64,000 bases of DNA from Paragonimus skrjabini miyazakii. Taxonomy: Eukaryota; Platyhelminthes; Trematoda; Plagiorchiida; Troglotrematidae. The notes below the pieces were generated by a model, which did no database searches, had not been told where the DNA came from, and was given only the letters and a program-made list of their open reading frames with translations. The DNA lies in the NCBI GenBank assembly GCA_014338405.1, contig JTDE01000459.1, positions 78,301 to 142,300 on the forward strand, given 5' to 3'. This document shows, piece by piece, positions 28,101-44,009 of the stretch. The first letter of the stretch is position 1; every line of letters starts with the position of its first letter. The position numbers and the translations under genes were made by a program.

Positions 28101-31100
28101 ACTGATGAGTTTGGTGATCACTAATTTGAGATAGGATCACAATGTTTGTCTTGTCTGGCGTTTCGTTCTAATGAACAGTACTCATAAAATCAGTAAAGGT
28201 GACCAGCTGACAGAGGCATCAGAGGCTTCAGTATATCAACGAGATAATGGACGAATCAAAGTGGGGGTTACTTTGATAAAACAAAAGACTGGAATCACTG
28301 TCATGCTCGAACTTTCACAATCTCAAGGCTAGCCAAAAAAATATGAGTTCAGATCAACTGGTTTTTCTGTCTGTTGACACAAAACATCGTACAGACTGAT
28401 AGGTCGTATGGAATCAGTAAGCAGAGAAACAACGACGTGTGCCAAATAACTTAAACCATTCATGTTTAATAGGTGCACGAAAAGCCACATCTTCATTCAC
28501 AACAGATGGTGTTCAAAATGCTGCTGCACCACACAGACACATCTCAGGCAAAATGCCTGAACTTTCTATAAAGTGTTACAGAAGTTTGTTGTAAACACAC
28601 TATTTCAGATAGTGTAGGCTTCTTGGTTTTGGTGGTTTCCAGAAGGAAGACCTTGATGATCATATTCCGGGTCACTTCAGCTAGTCCATCTCGAGGAAGA
28701 CTATTATTCGTGTAATCTTGAACACCTTATGCGCAATACGAAAAAACTGCACTAAAGCCGAAGATCATGTCGCGACAGTTGCAGGATGATGGGTTTCAAG
28801 CATCCCGTGAGCATATGAAGATAAGAACCGATTAAAAATAATAAGTAGTATCAAGTGTATATCTATGTCAAATATTTACCGAGAAATAGACTACATCGAT
28901 GGCCTCTCAAGACACTAGCTCAAACTGTCAATGTTACACTGTACTACTTATGACAGACAATGAAAGTCGCGGATTTTCAGTAGCCCAAACTGGATGTCTT
29001 TGAACGGACCGACTGAACAACGAGTTTTCAGTAAAAAAGATTACCAAAAGTCAAAATTTTTGAAGAAGAACGAACAAACATTTGATCAGTTACTTGAATC
29101 GCAAACCAATATCGGACTTGAAGTGGCGGTTTCGTAGACCACTGGAAGTTTCGTTTAATTAAGAGTTGCAGAATAGCTTCTCAATGGTTGTCGGATAATA
29201 TTTGAACAACCTCGGAAGCAGTCCCCTCATCACCTGTCGTTCGTAGTTTGTTAACGTGGCTTTCTGTCGCACACAGTTTCGACTCCCAAAACCTTGAAAC
29301 CTATCTGTAAATGCTCGATAAAGTAACAGGAGTTTGGTTTTCGTACATTAAACGGGTAGTTGTCTAAGCAGCGTTCTGTCTGTCCTCAAGAAACCGGATA
29401 ATCTCAGTTCGCTCGTTCGTTATCAAGCGATAAATGGCTTGCTATTCGGCTGATCCGACTTTCACTTTCGTCAGTAAATACTGGCTAAAACTAGTGATCC
29501 GTTAGAGCTGAAGCCCACTGAGACCGTGACCAACAGAACGAGGATAATTCAGGCGTTGATTCAGGTGACATACAGGTGCACTACATTGCGGATTTCATCG
29601 ATATGAATAATTAACATCGAAATGATTGCTAACATTCGAGTCAACCACTGAAAACAGCTACTCGATAAAAGAAAACGGGAGAGCTCGGTGATAAACATAT
29701 GACGCAGTTAGTAACGCCATCTCAAATGCCTCCCAAAGTTGTGTTTGAGCACTTCTGTGTAGGCACTAATCGGATAAGAAACTCAATACAATGCATACGT
29801 GCTTGCGTGGAGCACATGCGTCAAATTGATGCAAGTGGCTGTTGTGTCAGCCGTCAACCTTGCGTAGGTTGCGATCATGTCAGACGGGTTGGTCAACTCA
29901 CTCATACAAAAGGAGGCGGCACAAAAATTTTGTTAAGACTTCCCTGAGAGGGAAGACAACAACGAACGCAAAGACCACGAACACTATTTTGATCACGACG
30001 GAACCCGACAAAATCGCAATATGACAGGGAAACCAGAGTGCAAGTATCGGGACCCAACTCTCGTAACGTAGAAACCCCAACAAATTCATTCAAACGAGCC
30101 TTATCTTCTGCTCAGCCCGGAAGCGAAACAGAGGTGCACCGAAGCTGTAGTTACAGGTTTGGAGCGCCCTTGGACTTAGGACACTCAATAGAGCAATCAG
30201 AAGCGTGCGAGAAACTCAAACTTTAAAGACAACGGCTGACATGCAAATTCTCAAAATAGAAAAATCTGTTCCTCTCGGCACTTAGGGCGAATTGCTGGTA
30301 AAAACTGCATTTTCCCGACAGATTCCCCGTTAATGAGAGGAAACAGAACATGAGGAACATGTTTTCGACCATTCAACATCGGGTCAATACAATCATAAAG
30401 GAATGCAAAAATGAACTAAGCTATTTAAATGGTCAACAACAAAATCGCAAAAGTCTGTTACTGCCCTTCACAGTGGACTGTATTTTGCAACACTGATCAC
30501 TTAAGCATTGGGGCGCATATTCGATGGTACCAATGTTACGCCCTCACCATCAAAGAAAATTTTGGTAAATACGTCCTCCGATAAAGAGAATTATGACCTC
30601 TTAACGGCTCACTGGGATTGTTGACATGTCGAGAAATCCGACGAGAAATCCCACAATTTCACTCAACAGCCATACTATACTATGTTGCTTTGAGAATGCT
30701 TTGAGAAAAGCTAGGCGCCAACGACAGATTAATTGTGCTTATCAATAAGCCCAGTCATCGTTAGCAAGTCAATTGAAATCATAAGTATTTGGAGTCCATT
30801 AGAGAGTCTTAAGTCACAAATCTGCAGGATCTTGAAGCCACCCATCAAACCGGCTTTACTCATGACACAATAGGTCTAGAATCAGGAAGGGTTAGTTTGA
30901 AGGAACAACGACAATTCGCAGACTTTCAAACGATTGGAACCGTGTAAACGTATATGAGCCAATAATTGACTAGCCTAGTATTATCACCATTTAGTAATGA
31001 ATTTGCAAATGATAACAACACATTGTAGCATCATCATGCGTGCGGAATCAGAGCACGAAGCATGATACCACACCACGGTTGGTGCTACTCAATAGGAGAC

Positions 31101-34100
31101 CGAAACGAATGACATTAGCCGTCGAGGTAATCCTGTCTGACAGTCAACAAATCAAAAATCTATTGATCCAGTGTGGTCAGACTGTTAGCGGCTGGTGGGA
31201 CGAACAAATGTACACAATCGAATACATAAAGGTTCGTCGGTCATCTACAATAGTGGAAACTCAGCCATAACATACCTCTTCTATCAAAAGCAACTTGATG
31301 AGATATCATAAAAGTGGCTTTTGAAGTTGATACCCAAACCACTGATTGATTGGCAAACAGGAATGGATCTGCAGAGATCACAAGCGGCTCAGTTACGTGC
31401 GTAGGCGTTAATGAGGACTGAAAGCTTACTGTCCTGCTACTAGTATTCTTCATAGGTGGCTTAAACTGATCGACAAAAAAAACAGGGAGCATAGGTGAAA
31501 ATAGAGGAGAAATATTGGTAACTACACACACGCCAATCTCCGCTGCACTCACCCGGTTTGTTGTTCCCACAGCGAGCAACGGTCTCCTCAAGGCAACCGC
31601 GGTCACCGCTGCTCCTAGCGAGGGCACATGGACCCGGTCAGAGCATTGGACTTGGTTGTTCTCGTATCGATAGAAATGAACTTCACAGGATGCATCACCA
31701 TTGCCACTCACAGTGACCAAGTTGTCTGCACCGACGCACAGAACGCCTCCGTCTCGAGCGACTGCCTCATCGGGAAGCGAGTCCGAATCATCACTAGCAG
31801 GAAGAACAGAAACTAGTTCCGAAAGTTGGCATTTGCCTTCTACCATTCCTTCCGACATTGACTCATCTGTGACGGGCAACGGGCAACTGGCTAAGAAGCT
31901 GTAGGTCTGTTTAAAGATAACAGACGCAGGGAGACGGAAAATTTTGAATTGACTGTCACAGTGACGATCGTTTCCTACTGACTCTAGTAAAGTTATTGGA
32001 TCAGAATGTAAACATTCCAAATTCGGGACAAAAAAGCAACAAAGGGCAGCATACCCCCCCCCCCCCCGATGTAGGACTTTGATCCGAGCAAACAAAATTC
32101 GAGGAATGGTCGAAGAATCATTGATTAATTAATAACTACATTAAAAGGTCTCGATTACCTACAATAGGAGTAACTGTGATTGACATTTGTTACGTCTGAC
32201 TACTTGTCGAACCGAGGGCGGAACTCTGCCAAAGCCATTTTTGACGACAAGTTCTCGATCACCGAGATCAGATCATTCACAAACACAAACAGAACATGAC
32301 TTGACAAACGGTGAATTAGTATACATAAGGTAGGCTTGAGTCAACCACTTCGTAGCGAAAGACAAAAATTACACTCAGTGATTTACTTTTCAGAAAGACA
32401 GTTCGAACATTCGGTGCCAATAAAAAAGAGGCGAACAAAAGGCCATTTCTGTACGATCGGAAGACATAAATAAGGACGATTTTATAAAAATCCATTTCGG
32501 ACATTAATCAAGATAAACAAGAAATCGCCGAAAATTTACTGTCATCACCACCGTGAGGAACAACAATGTCTAAAACGACAATGTACCTGAGACTTCAATT
32601 TACAAGGGGCATGTAGATAGCAGCAGCAACAACAAAATCGCTTGTCAATATCGTTTTGCACGTCTTATACAATATCATTCAAACAGTCCACAAATTGGAT
32701 TGCAACACTTTATGATATTAGTTTTACAATCACCAGTCTGTACAAATACATGGTTAGATACTGAGTAACAAAATGAAAACGGGCAAACGGGGGTAAACAA
32801 GGTACATCAACTGTTTGCCTTTTGACAGTACACCGTCTTGGTATATTTCTAACTGATAATAACACTAATACAAAATACCGTCAAGCACATACCAACAGTG
32901 TAGAACTCTAAATGAAACACATCATGTGTGTTTCCTGAAGGTTTTCGGAAACGCAAGTCAGTGCTCTCCTGTCGGTTGGTTGAAATATATACGGCCTTAC
33001 AAGCAAACTGGGACGGACTAAAATCGGTGTCGGCGTATGACTACTTAGAGTTGCTGGCACTGAGCTCTCGATCACAATCCATAGGATGACACAACCTGCG
33101 ATGAGACACGATCTGAAACACGTCACATTCTTTCTAGCCGCGTATGAGCATTGTTTATTTGCTCTTAAATTTTTGCCGTGACGCTTAAATCTAGCATATT
33201 GCGTTGTCTGCTTCACGAAAACAGACAAAGGCGCGTATTCAAGTGCTATTAGGACATGCTGCAGTGACAACTGGAAAGGAACGTGTGAAAAACGAAATCG
33301 TAAAATGCAACATCCATAAGGAACTTGTACTGATGTATAGAAAAGCACAGAAAGGTTGCGTTGAAATGACTCACCCGAACAAGTCCGCTGGAACTGCCTA
33401 CAATGACCAGCATTCGACAGGATAGTGACAACTTCGTAGAGTCTGCGGTGATAACCGAACAGGCCACAGCCTGTACGCGAGATCGTCCAGTCTGGACTGT
33501 TTGGAGCAGTTGGCCTGTCCGTATACACACAAAACCAATCGCACCCTCATTAGATCCGACAACTGCTAAACGGCCGAGTAGAGGATCAGTGGCGAACGCG
33601 GATACATGAGAGAACGACCCGGTACGCCAGGCAGTGGGAGTTCGCCAGGGGCCTGTTAGCGTGCACAAATATGCACAACCATACATTGACAGTTGGTTGC
33701 ATTTTGTGTGCAATAAGTATATAAAACATAATTCACTAGAATCGACACGAACATGTAGTGTTGCTTATTTTTAATGAAATAAATGTTTCGCTTTTGTGCA
33801 GCTATGAGTTTGTACCACTTTTACATGTTTTTCAAATTCAGCAGTGTGCCTGTAATTCAACATCAAATTTGTACACATTGGTCTTTGTTTGCACAATGGC
33901 TTGATGACACCAAACGAGCTTTTTACGAAAGTCTTCAGCTCCGTCGTAGTACAAACATGGTCACAGCTTCTAGTTCGCTGAAACAACTCGAACACAACGC
34001 CACGAGATTTGTTTTTTTTTTTTGGACACTGGGAATTCACACTATAGTGGCGATCATCGTGAATACCGGTGGACATCTATAAATCTTGATTGTCGTAAGA

Positions 34101-37100
34101 TTCGCATTACATTTGTTCGTTTTGTTATCAACGATAGTCTAGTGAGGCACATGCACATTTAATTAAGTAACTTAGTAACTCATACGTGATCACTACGTGT
34201 AAAATAGAGTAATTGATTGTCTAACAAAATTCTTCGAAACATCATGGATTAAATTTAGTGCAATTGAAGGAAAAACTTTTTTTTAAAAGTAGGGCAGCCA
34301 AGACAAACGAAAATTGATATGAGAATATGTATTACCGAGCAATGTCACGGGTATCATCGGAGTTCAAACACACAGGAGCAGAGATACCAACAATAAGAAC
34401 CATCAAAAGATGTACGAATTCAAGCATCAGTGTTAAGTGGATCTAACACAATAGTGGAAATCGAACTGACATGCTGATCATTAGAACAGCTAAGCTAAGA
34501 AAAACTAAGAAAACAAAATCTGTAGAATCACAAGAAAAATGTGCAAGTGAGTTGAAAATAGATGAACTACTATAATTACGGGAAAATGAAGCACTGGAAG
34601 CATCCTTTGAAGAGATTATGGGTTGATGAATCATCAAAATTCCGTTCTCACCAACGCGGAGCAGATTTTGAAAAAAGCGGGGTAAACTGACCATAGTATG
34701 AGACTGGCGGTAAAATCTGCCTGGAAGGTGTTCAAAAGTCTAACTGATCTACTCACGGGCCTCACTTCAGGTTACCTGTAAATTTAACTTCTAGTTATTT
34801 CACCTTTTTCCAAAACTGTTTCACTTGAATTGCGATTCCAGTTATCATAACTACAGTCACTGTGCTAGATGTATGGCTGTACACGCACGCCAGAGTCTTC
34901 ACCTCTAACACAACCGGAGCTGGCGGGCTTGGAACAAGGCTGCTTGCAAGCATTTGTTGACGTGCTAAGTCTGTCGACTTAGCAACATAGTCAGGCACTG
35001 AGTTGCATAAAAATACGACCGATCTGATAGACAAGGGCATCATACGAAGTTAAATTTAGGCACCATGCTACTGCTTGTTTGAATTCGCTTATAGACCATT
35101 GTGAATTGACGTCAGCCTCTTTCAAAAGTTAATGGGATAACATAAAGACATATTTAGAACAAAACGTTGTCGTTTTAGTTTAAACGAATTTCATTTCCTT
35201 TGCATTCTACACTTTGCTACTTTTCCTATATGGAGTAATGGAATGAAGAAGGATCATTATGTCACGGTTACTAACAAAGATTTTAATTTCCAACTTTGGA
35301 CCGTCCACTATCTAGACAGATTGACGAATATGGATTTTACCGGAAAATATCTGCAGAGCCGGATTATTCTGCACCGTAGTTTATCCCAAGTCTGTTGTAC
35401 AGTCAAGGAAGACAGTTGTAGTGGAAGTCTACTACCCTGTGTTCAAAAGACAGCGCAAAACGGATGGGTAGCAGCCTCTAGTCAGTAGAACCTCTGATCA
35501 CTTCAACTGATTAAGTCCACGATCGAGCTTCTTCGTTCTCATACCTCCATTCTTAATGTACCCGCCAGTTCATTTACAACCATTAAGAGAACACGGGCCT
35601 ACATGTCGTCGCAGTAAAATGGGCAAATCTTGGTCGCATGAAATGTAAGTATTGTCCACCCCATACGGCGTAAGTGGTATACTACTCACTGGTGCCAAAC
35701 AGTAGTTTGTAACAAACGATCAACATAACCAGTCAGATGATATCAAAATTTACGAGTACCTAGCGGTAGCTACGAAGATGGCTAGTGCTTACAAAGTTGG
35801 GTGTGTTGCATCCAGAAACAACCACATCTGAACAGCAACATGATGTAACGCGAATTATTTCAGAACGATTTTAACACAGCATCAGCTGGTACAACCGCCT
35901 AGCAAACACAACGGCCAGCCTAGAAAACTAAACCCATTAGCTCTGGTGTACAAAAACATTTAAGTCGAGTGCTTTCGCTAATGCGGATCAACAAGACTGT
36001 GCTACACTACAAAATGCATGAACGGTTTCCAAAATTGTGGCAAGACCCAAAGATAAATTTATTGACAAATGCACTAACCTAAAGAGGCTCCCAGCTGAGA
36101 GTTCCACGCAGTTATTTCCCCGGTCTTCTGTAATATTCCACCTGATTGAATCAGGTAACGACCACGAGGGCGCGAAAAGTATATCTGTCCCCGATAACAT
36201 TCGACTAACTCCAAAGATGCACTGATTGGAGTAGACTCAACGGAAGTCGACGTGATGCCACTGAGCAGTGTATAATTTTCACTGTCCCAAAGAAACAATT
36301 GGCCTCTGCAATCCTGAGTGGCCAAAGTGGATCCACCATCCAGCGAATAGGCAACAGAACAAATAGCCGACATGGATGCAGGCAAAATCTAACAACCGAA
36401 ATAGTAAAAATGCATACCAGATGATACGGAGTAACAGAAAGGCCGAAGCAATTGGACAGACAAACACTTTAAGTTATATGAAACGATAAGGACACTAAAA
36501 CAAGTAGTGAGTGTGAAAAGTCAGGCTAATGGTAACTGCGTTGGAAGGCTGAATTCAAGTAGGAACCTGTTGCAAATGGGTTATGCGGACATTTTCAAGT
36601 TTCCAGCTGTCGAATGCAGAGGGATTAGAAAGAACGCATGAAGAAAAAACATTTGTATCAATCCAACGTTTGACAAAGGAAAGAGATATAATTAATGGAA
36701 ATACTAACTCTTTCGAGAATTACAGTGTGACATCTATGCGTGGTGATAGAATCGAATAAACAGTTGTTTAACTCGGCCAAGAAAATTAGTTGCCCCAATG
36801 ATTCAAGTTTTGCACATTAAGCGGTAAAAGATTAACTGGTAAGCTGGGAGATTTGAACAGCGAACATCTGTAGAAATTTGCGAGGATGATAATACCGCGC
36901 TATAGAACGTGTTCCGACTCCATTTCTAATACAGTTTGAAATATAATCGCCACCATACAATTTGAACACATCTAGGATTTCTGAAGAGTGGTCTGAAGTT
37001 TTGATTGACGTATTCGGTATGCACTTACTAGGCCTCACGGAGTGCAGTGTTCTGCCTGAAGATTAACGAAAGCTTGCACCCGAGCTTACCAGTATTGGTG

Positions 37101-40100
37101 ACAGGCTGGACACAGTCCAGAAATAATCTAGGTGTTTGGACGGTCGTACCAGATCGGATGGACCGTCCGATAACCGTGGGTCTGAGCTTATGAAGCTACA
37201 GCATGCTTAATCCTCTTGTATGACTATGAAACTTCACTTGTTTTCGGGTTGGTTAGAGTGAAACCGTAACCATTCTTCTACTTGAGCAATTTGATAAGAC
37301 GCGGGAATTGACGAGAGGAGCCGTCAAAGACAATTACAACAAAACACATAAGGGTCATGACTTCGAAAACTGACATAATCATGAAAGTCAATAGGGGATC
37401 AAAAAGGCAAAAACCAGCTAACCAACATGTAGGGAAACCTATCTTGTTGGGATGGTATTCATGAAATCTTCAAACATGCTGTCCACATGTGTTTTCGACA
37501 GTGGTCGTTTAACATCTGAATCAAGGTGAAATGCTTTTGGTGAATAAAATGAAATTTGCCACAAATATTATCTCACACCATCGATAAGAAGGAATCAACG
37601 AATGGTTGAAATACTCTTTTCCGCCTCGGTTTATGGAATGTGTTCAACAAAAACATCAATAACGTACGCCCCAGTTTTTCAAACAAATAACATATGAAGG
37701 CGATCACTATAAACAGTAAAAAATTTAAAAAAATAGTACAAAAGGAAACACAGAATTGATAAAGAAAATGACACAATCCAATATTGATGGTTGATGAACA
37801 GTGGTGGGTTCTAACTGACATAAATTGAATATTTTTACGTCTGAGCAGCTTTCAAAGTTAGAAGTTCACTATGGAAATGGAACAAGATGGAAAACTGGCT
37901 TTCCCTAATGTTGCACTATTGAAATGTCCAGATGGATCGATTCAACGAGGTATGCATAGGAAGTGGACGTGGAATGGCCAATATACTCATTTTCACAGCT
38001 TTGTTTCAATGAAACAGAAACGGAACTTGATACGTTGTTTAACAAGTCGAATTTACAAAATTTGTATTGAGGACATGCTAGACAATGAACTCAAGCTCTT
38101 ATGTGAAGTTTCGTGCTAAAGAATATTCCTAACTCGAAACATGCAACGAATGGAACCGCAAGACCATGAGTTTTCTGCCGAGCGGAAAGCCATCTATATG
38201 AATTTGGCTTACAAGGGCGAATTATCAAATGTATAGATGACCAGAAGGCTTCATACGACTCTGATGAGAACGTTCCACGCTGCACAACTGAGACTAACGT
38301 TCTCCTCTAAGCCAGCTGTACGCCTTCAACTCAAAGTTGCAGTACTCGGTAGTGCTATCTCGTTTAGTATCTACTCATTCGATTGCTCCTGTGGAACAAG
38401 TTACACTGATCGCACAACCAGGCGCTTGTCGGAGAGAATACGCCAACACTATCCAGCTTGGAAACTCAGCTTGCGGCTGACAACTGGACAACAACGAAAA
38501 ATTTCCAGTGTAATTTTGACCCACCCAGTTGACACGGGCCACAGAGTCAATACGGATGTCGCATTCAAACCGATCTACCGTGTCACAAATGTTCACATCA
38601 GAAGTGTGAAATGTCGTATCTTGGCTGCTGCGGAGACGATTGGAAACTCTAATCTGTGTGTGCAAAAGTCTTTCGTTCAAGCACTCAAGTCACCATGGCC
38701 TGCCGTCTTTGGAACACTTGACACGGCACCACAGTAACCATGTCCGTAGTCCACAAATGACACTAAATTCACACTATACTAGGCTCCACAAAATCCTGAC
38801 TTGACAATTAATTTTATATTTATTGTGTTATATTTGACCTGAAGATGAGGCACCGGAAAAGAGCCTGTTCGCCACGTTTTGACTTTTGACATAAATAACT
38901 GTTTGCAGATAGTAGACAGATTATTTAGTTAATAATATATGCACTACGAAAAGTCAGTATGTGGCGACTGTGTTTGAAAGTTTCAGTTTTCGTTTACCTT
39001 CCTTTGAAATCAATTTCTGTACGATATCGGTTAACAGAAACAAATTTCATCAGAATTGAAAGAAGACACCAGGATGTGTATTAACAGTACGTCCACTTTC
39101 ATCAGTCGCAGATGGAAAAACTTGCAGATCATACTCATTCAACTAATAGAGACAAAAAGTGAGTGAACGTGCACATAGTCATACCCACTATTACGTAATC
39201 AGGACAACATGATGGTTGCCATAGCCACTTTTGTGCTCACGACGATAGCTGTTGAGCTCTCACACGTACTGTTCCGCCAAAAGTCACGGAATTCCAGTCG
39301 CTGTTGTGTGCCAGTAAATGGAATAGGTTAAGTGGATCAATGCGGTGGTGTGCTGTTGGTAGGTGAGTATTGATAGATGACGTGGAGTTTCGTGCAATAT
39401 CCACCACATTGGAGCCGTTGTGCCATGAGCCGTTGTAAACAATTGGGAATGTACTGATAGCACGTGTTAAACTGTTCGGTACTGCGTCCTGACGATAGAG
39501 TCAGATATTCGGCCTGACTGTATACAGTCTCAACTTAGGCCTCTGGATCAAGCTGGTTCAGCTTATCTATGGGAGAGCAAAACCTAGGACCGAGCGACAA
39601 AACTTCCAGCAACGATTTCGACAGGTGCATCGTAGTAAAATTGTGGACATGCTTTTCTGGGTTGCTTGGGAACTCTGATATCACAAGTGTAGAATTCAGG
39701 CTACTTTTCAATTTGTTCAAATTCGAATTCACATACTTGCTCACAACATGCTGAACGCTTTGATATCTCAAAAATAAGATGAAGCAACTTGATTCAGAGA
39801 TCCAGTTTGAGAATATATAATCAATGTGAATCTCTGGTTCGTTATCAGAACTCAGGGCAAAACGCTTCAAAATTCAGGATGTGTTAGGCCACTCGCTGAG
39901 ATAGTTGCCAATCTGCTCCGTCAACATGAATTTCACTACAACTACAAATAGACTGATATGCAACGTAGGAGACAAAGAGCGGTTAGACGAACTGCGATAG
40001 CCAGTATGCAGAAGTGGTTCGCTGATGGTTTGAATTAATCCCAATTGCTCAGTCGTATATACATGTGCTAGAACAAACTTTAATTCGTGCTCAAGATCGT

Positions 40101-43100
40101 TCGCCAGACCTGTAGTGATACGAGAATGCCACGAGATCGGGAGCACATGTTTCTGGAAATTCTATCAAACGGTCAGGACATTTCAATTGTACAGCACAAA
40201 ATCAATAAACGATCGGAAGTGTTCACTCGTGGAGAATAAGATGGAATTCCACCGCTTAAAATTAAGGTACAAAGGTAAACCATGGAATAAATATCCAAAA
40301 AATTGCAAGAAGTTATCATATGCGATACCAGAGTGCACAAAATGTTAGTACGCTTAGCGATGAAATTTGAGTGTCGTGAAATCTTGGTGCATAAAATTAA
40401 CTGCACTCAATTATAAGATTATATGGAATGCAAGACTGATATATCCCGGCTCAAAGGCACGATACAATAACTGAAATAACTAAATTGTAAGGTCATTCTG
40501 GTAAATCTTTAATTAAAAAATTGAACCAAACCCTTGTTATTTCGAAAAGTGATGCACGAGCTGTCTAAAATGAACCTTCTCGTCAACACGTGTAACGAAA
40601 TGCCAAAAGACAAGGCACATAAATACACAGTAGCTAAAATGCGTGTGTTTGTACGAGTTTGGGTATACAGTGTATTCGTGTCAGGCAAGCACACAACAAC
40701 ACTTACTATGTTGTCATTGGCTGTTTGCTTCATGTTAACAATATCGCGTTGACCGAGTAGCTACCAAATTCGTGGAGTTTGGAACTTGTAGACTGTGGTG
40801 GTCAACGTTCAAAAACTTAGTCATGTGTAAATGATAACGCTGGCAACACTCTTTTCTGTAGTATGCAATGAAACATCAGTCAGAATAGTAGTAAGACAAT
40901 AAACAGTTGAAATCAAGATTCATATTTCTCGCAAACGAGGTACAAACCAACAGTTCTATTCAGTAACTGACAGCCTTATGATAAGTCATTATACAGAAAC
41001 AATGCCTAGCAACCGCAATTGTGAGCACACAAAATTTCTGTTAATGACTGAGAGTGGCTGCTTTTTAGAGGTTAAAAAAGAAAGGTCTTCGGGTTTAAAC
41101 AGTAAACAATTTTCATTTGTTTTCATGCCAACTAACTTATTACCGATTGCAAGTTGAACATAACCCACAACTGATCGCAGCTGTCGCATTCCCATAGACT
41201 TTCCAGTCGGCCCCTTTCGAAAAGAAGCACTAGACTCGAGTTTCGCTCTCATAAGAGCTCGTCAGTAGTGCATATCATCGCCACTGCCGGGACTTGAGCC
41301 ACGGACACAATGTTCATGAGACAACCGTGTTTACCACTGCGCCATTGACCTCACATTAGGCACGACCGAATTATCATATGTGAACACTCAACCACTTTCG
41401 CTTGTGAGTAATGATCATGATGCCCGATCGTCTCGAAATGGAGACACAGTTACTGTCTGTTAACTCCAATCGATAACCCTTCCTAGGCAGGTCGAAATCT
41501 CCGATCTCATTAAACTTGCTAGGCCATATTTGAGATTACTGATGAGTAGTCGGGGATTTGGTTAATTTCAAGCTGAACATCACCCGACAGCTGCGATCAA
41601 TTGTGGGTGATGTTCAACTTGAAGTTAACGAAATTCCCGACTACTCATCGGTACTATTACCGATTGATCTACTTTAGTTAATATGGTTCATGAGAAAACA
41701 AGCACAAACGTTATAATGTGAATCTGATTAGAAGAACTTGAAGGAAATGTCTCGCACTATTAGCGCGTGAAACTAACCTTGACATATCGCGAAGTGTACA
41801 GCTCATAGATTCGCACACTGCCATCCCAACACCCGATAGCCAGTACGTCACAAGGTCGCAATGCTGCGGCACCGGTCTGGTTCACCCTCGACATGGTGGG
41901 TAGACGAAATGCGACAGAGCTCACACAAGCAGACCCGGTGCGTATAACATCGAAATTCAAGAGTGGCTGGCGTGTACCATGTGTCTGTAATTCGCTCAAT
42001 TCCCGTGCTGTTATTGGTAAAGTCCACAGAACCACGGAACGATCCAAGCCACCTGTAGCAAGAAGACGTCGGTCGGGGTGCCATGCACACGAAGTAACTG
42101 CGCCCCGATGCGGAGGCCCAGTGAGAGAAATGAGTCGAGAGCAGTTGGATAACTGGAGCCGACCGGAGGAGTCCACACTAGTACCAAGATTCCACAAGAA
42201 TACGCTACCATCTTGAGCTGTACTGGCAAGCCAACATTCAGAGGCCTCAGCGATGTTGTGAACACCCAGTTGAGTGGTAGGCAAAAAGCAGAGACTCAAC
42301 ACGGAAGTACGATGTCCAAATAAAGAACGAAGTTCCTGATTGGGGAAAAATTGAATACAGCATAGGTGAACAGTAAATAACGAACCAGAATGTGATTGAC
42401 AAGTAAATGTTCGCCGGGCCAAAATGCACAATGCATCAACAAAACAAGTCAAATGCAGAGACATTCGAGACATCCAGCAGAGTTTTCGGGTATCTTGCGT
42501 TATTGTGAAGGCACGCTTGGCCTCTCACTGGTACTGCCAGTCAGCAGTTGTTAGCTGTATACTGAACTGTGCTTGTAGTGTGTGTTGCAGATTAGGAACT
42601 ATCCAGAATCCTTTTTGAGTTGTCGGATGTAGTCACAAGTACATAAGCACTCTCAAATAAGTGACTTTCCTATGAACTACATAACCTGTCGGCTTCAACT
42701 AAATGTGTTGGTTCCCAAACAAATGCTTATCATGAAAGAAATAACACTTTTAGAATTAAAACGTGAACTGAAATTCTCAATTGGGGTCACTCGGACCTTA
42801 CTCGTTGACCATAATCGAGCAAGATAAGGATGATGAGCAAAAAGTGAAGTATTTTTTAAAGAAATTTATGGCTGGTTTTTGTACTGAGACACACCTAATC
42901 AGATAAATCGACGATAACACATCTGAATGCGAAAAACACCACGTAAAATCGAATTGGTCCATCTGACGATCTTATTCATACAATTTGGGTAATGTAATGT
43001 TTGGTTAATTTTAAGAACTTCAAATCTGTCGTCTGACTCAAACAATGTAAAACACTGATAATGTGAAGACAAAGTTAACTTTAAGTTTTCGAAGGTTAAC

Positions 43101-43934
43101 ACCACAAGTTGTTTGCAACCAAACGGCAGATTAAGTTGTACGTGACCGGATATTGGTGGGCTATCGAAACACAGACAAAGGTTTGCGTCGCCAAGGTGTT
43201 AAGTAATTCTTCAAATCTGGGAAAGGCTTGTAACTGTGCGTACTGTGGGGAGGGACGGTTTGGGTTTATTCCGAAGGTGTAGTTAACTTGAGAGTCGTGG
43301 CACTGTTGGCTGAGGCGCTTTAATAGAAACGTAGTCGCCTACCGGGAAGACGCGATTAGTATTCGCTAACCTAAAGCATTTCTGGCGCCGATCGGGCACC
43401 CGCCTGTGATAACAGAACAGGATGCACAACAAAACTGTGCACGCAGTACTGTTCTACGATGACACGATCTAGCTACATCGCATGGATGACATTCGTAAGC
43501 TGGGTGTTTTCGATAATCACTCCAACGGTCTGCATGATTCGAATGCATGCCTGGCCGGTATCTACCGTAGAATACCTTGCTTACACGAACTGGTTGTACC
43601 TGGAGAAAACAGTCTACGACCTCCAGTGGGGTTATGGAGAAACTGCCATTAGGTTTGGCTTCCGTTAGCCCCAAGCTAGGGTCTAAGGAATGCCATGTGT
43701 CGTTGACGAGGGTCATCGTAGGACATTGGTGAAAATGTTGTTATAGAGACTGCCCTTAACAACCACTACTCATATCGCAATAAGCAAATACTTGAATAAG
43801 TTATAACAAAAATGTCAGAATCGAAAGCAATTACCATGTGATAACTAAATTATTTACATAACTTTTTGTCGTATATTTTGTTCAACGCTCCTATCAGTCT
43901 TCGGCATTACCATTGTTATCATTATTATTATTGA

Positions 43935-44009
<75 letters not shown>

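Noticed and set aside
28171..28340. 55-codon open stretch in a possibly old transposon
   Set aside because: Too short, no motif, neighbouring frames broken.
32908..33528. 206-codon minus-strand frame
   Set aside because: Overlaps the WD40 exon at 33375-33652 in another frame; the rest has no homology.
41893..42216. 107-codon plus-strand frame
   Set aside because: Antisense of the strong WD40 exon at 41778-42335.
43366..43716. 116-codon cysteine-containing minus-strand frame
   Set aside because: No recognised family, no splice support; the TEP1 chain joins across it without loss.
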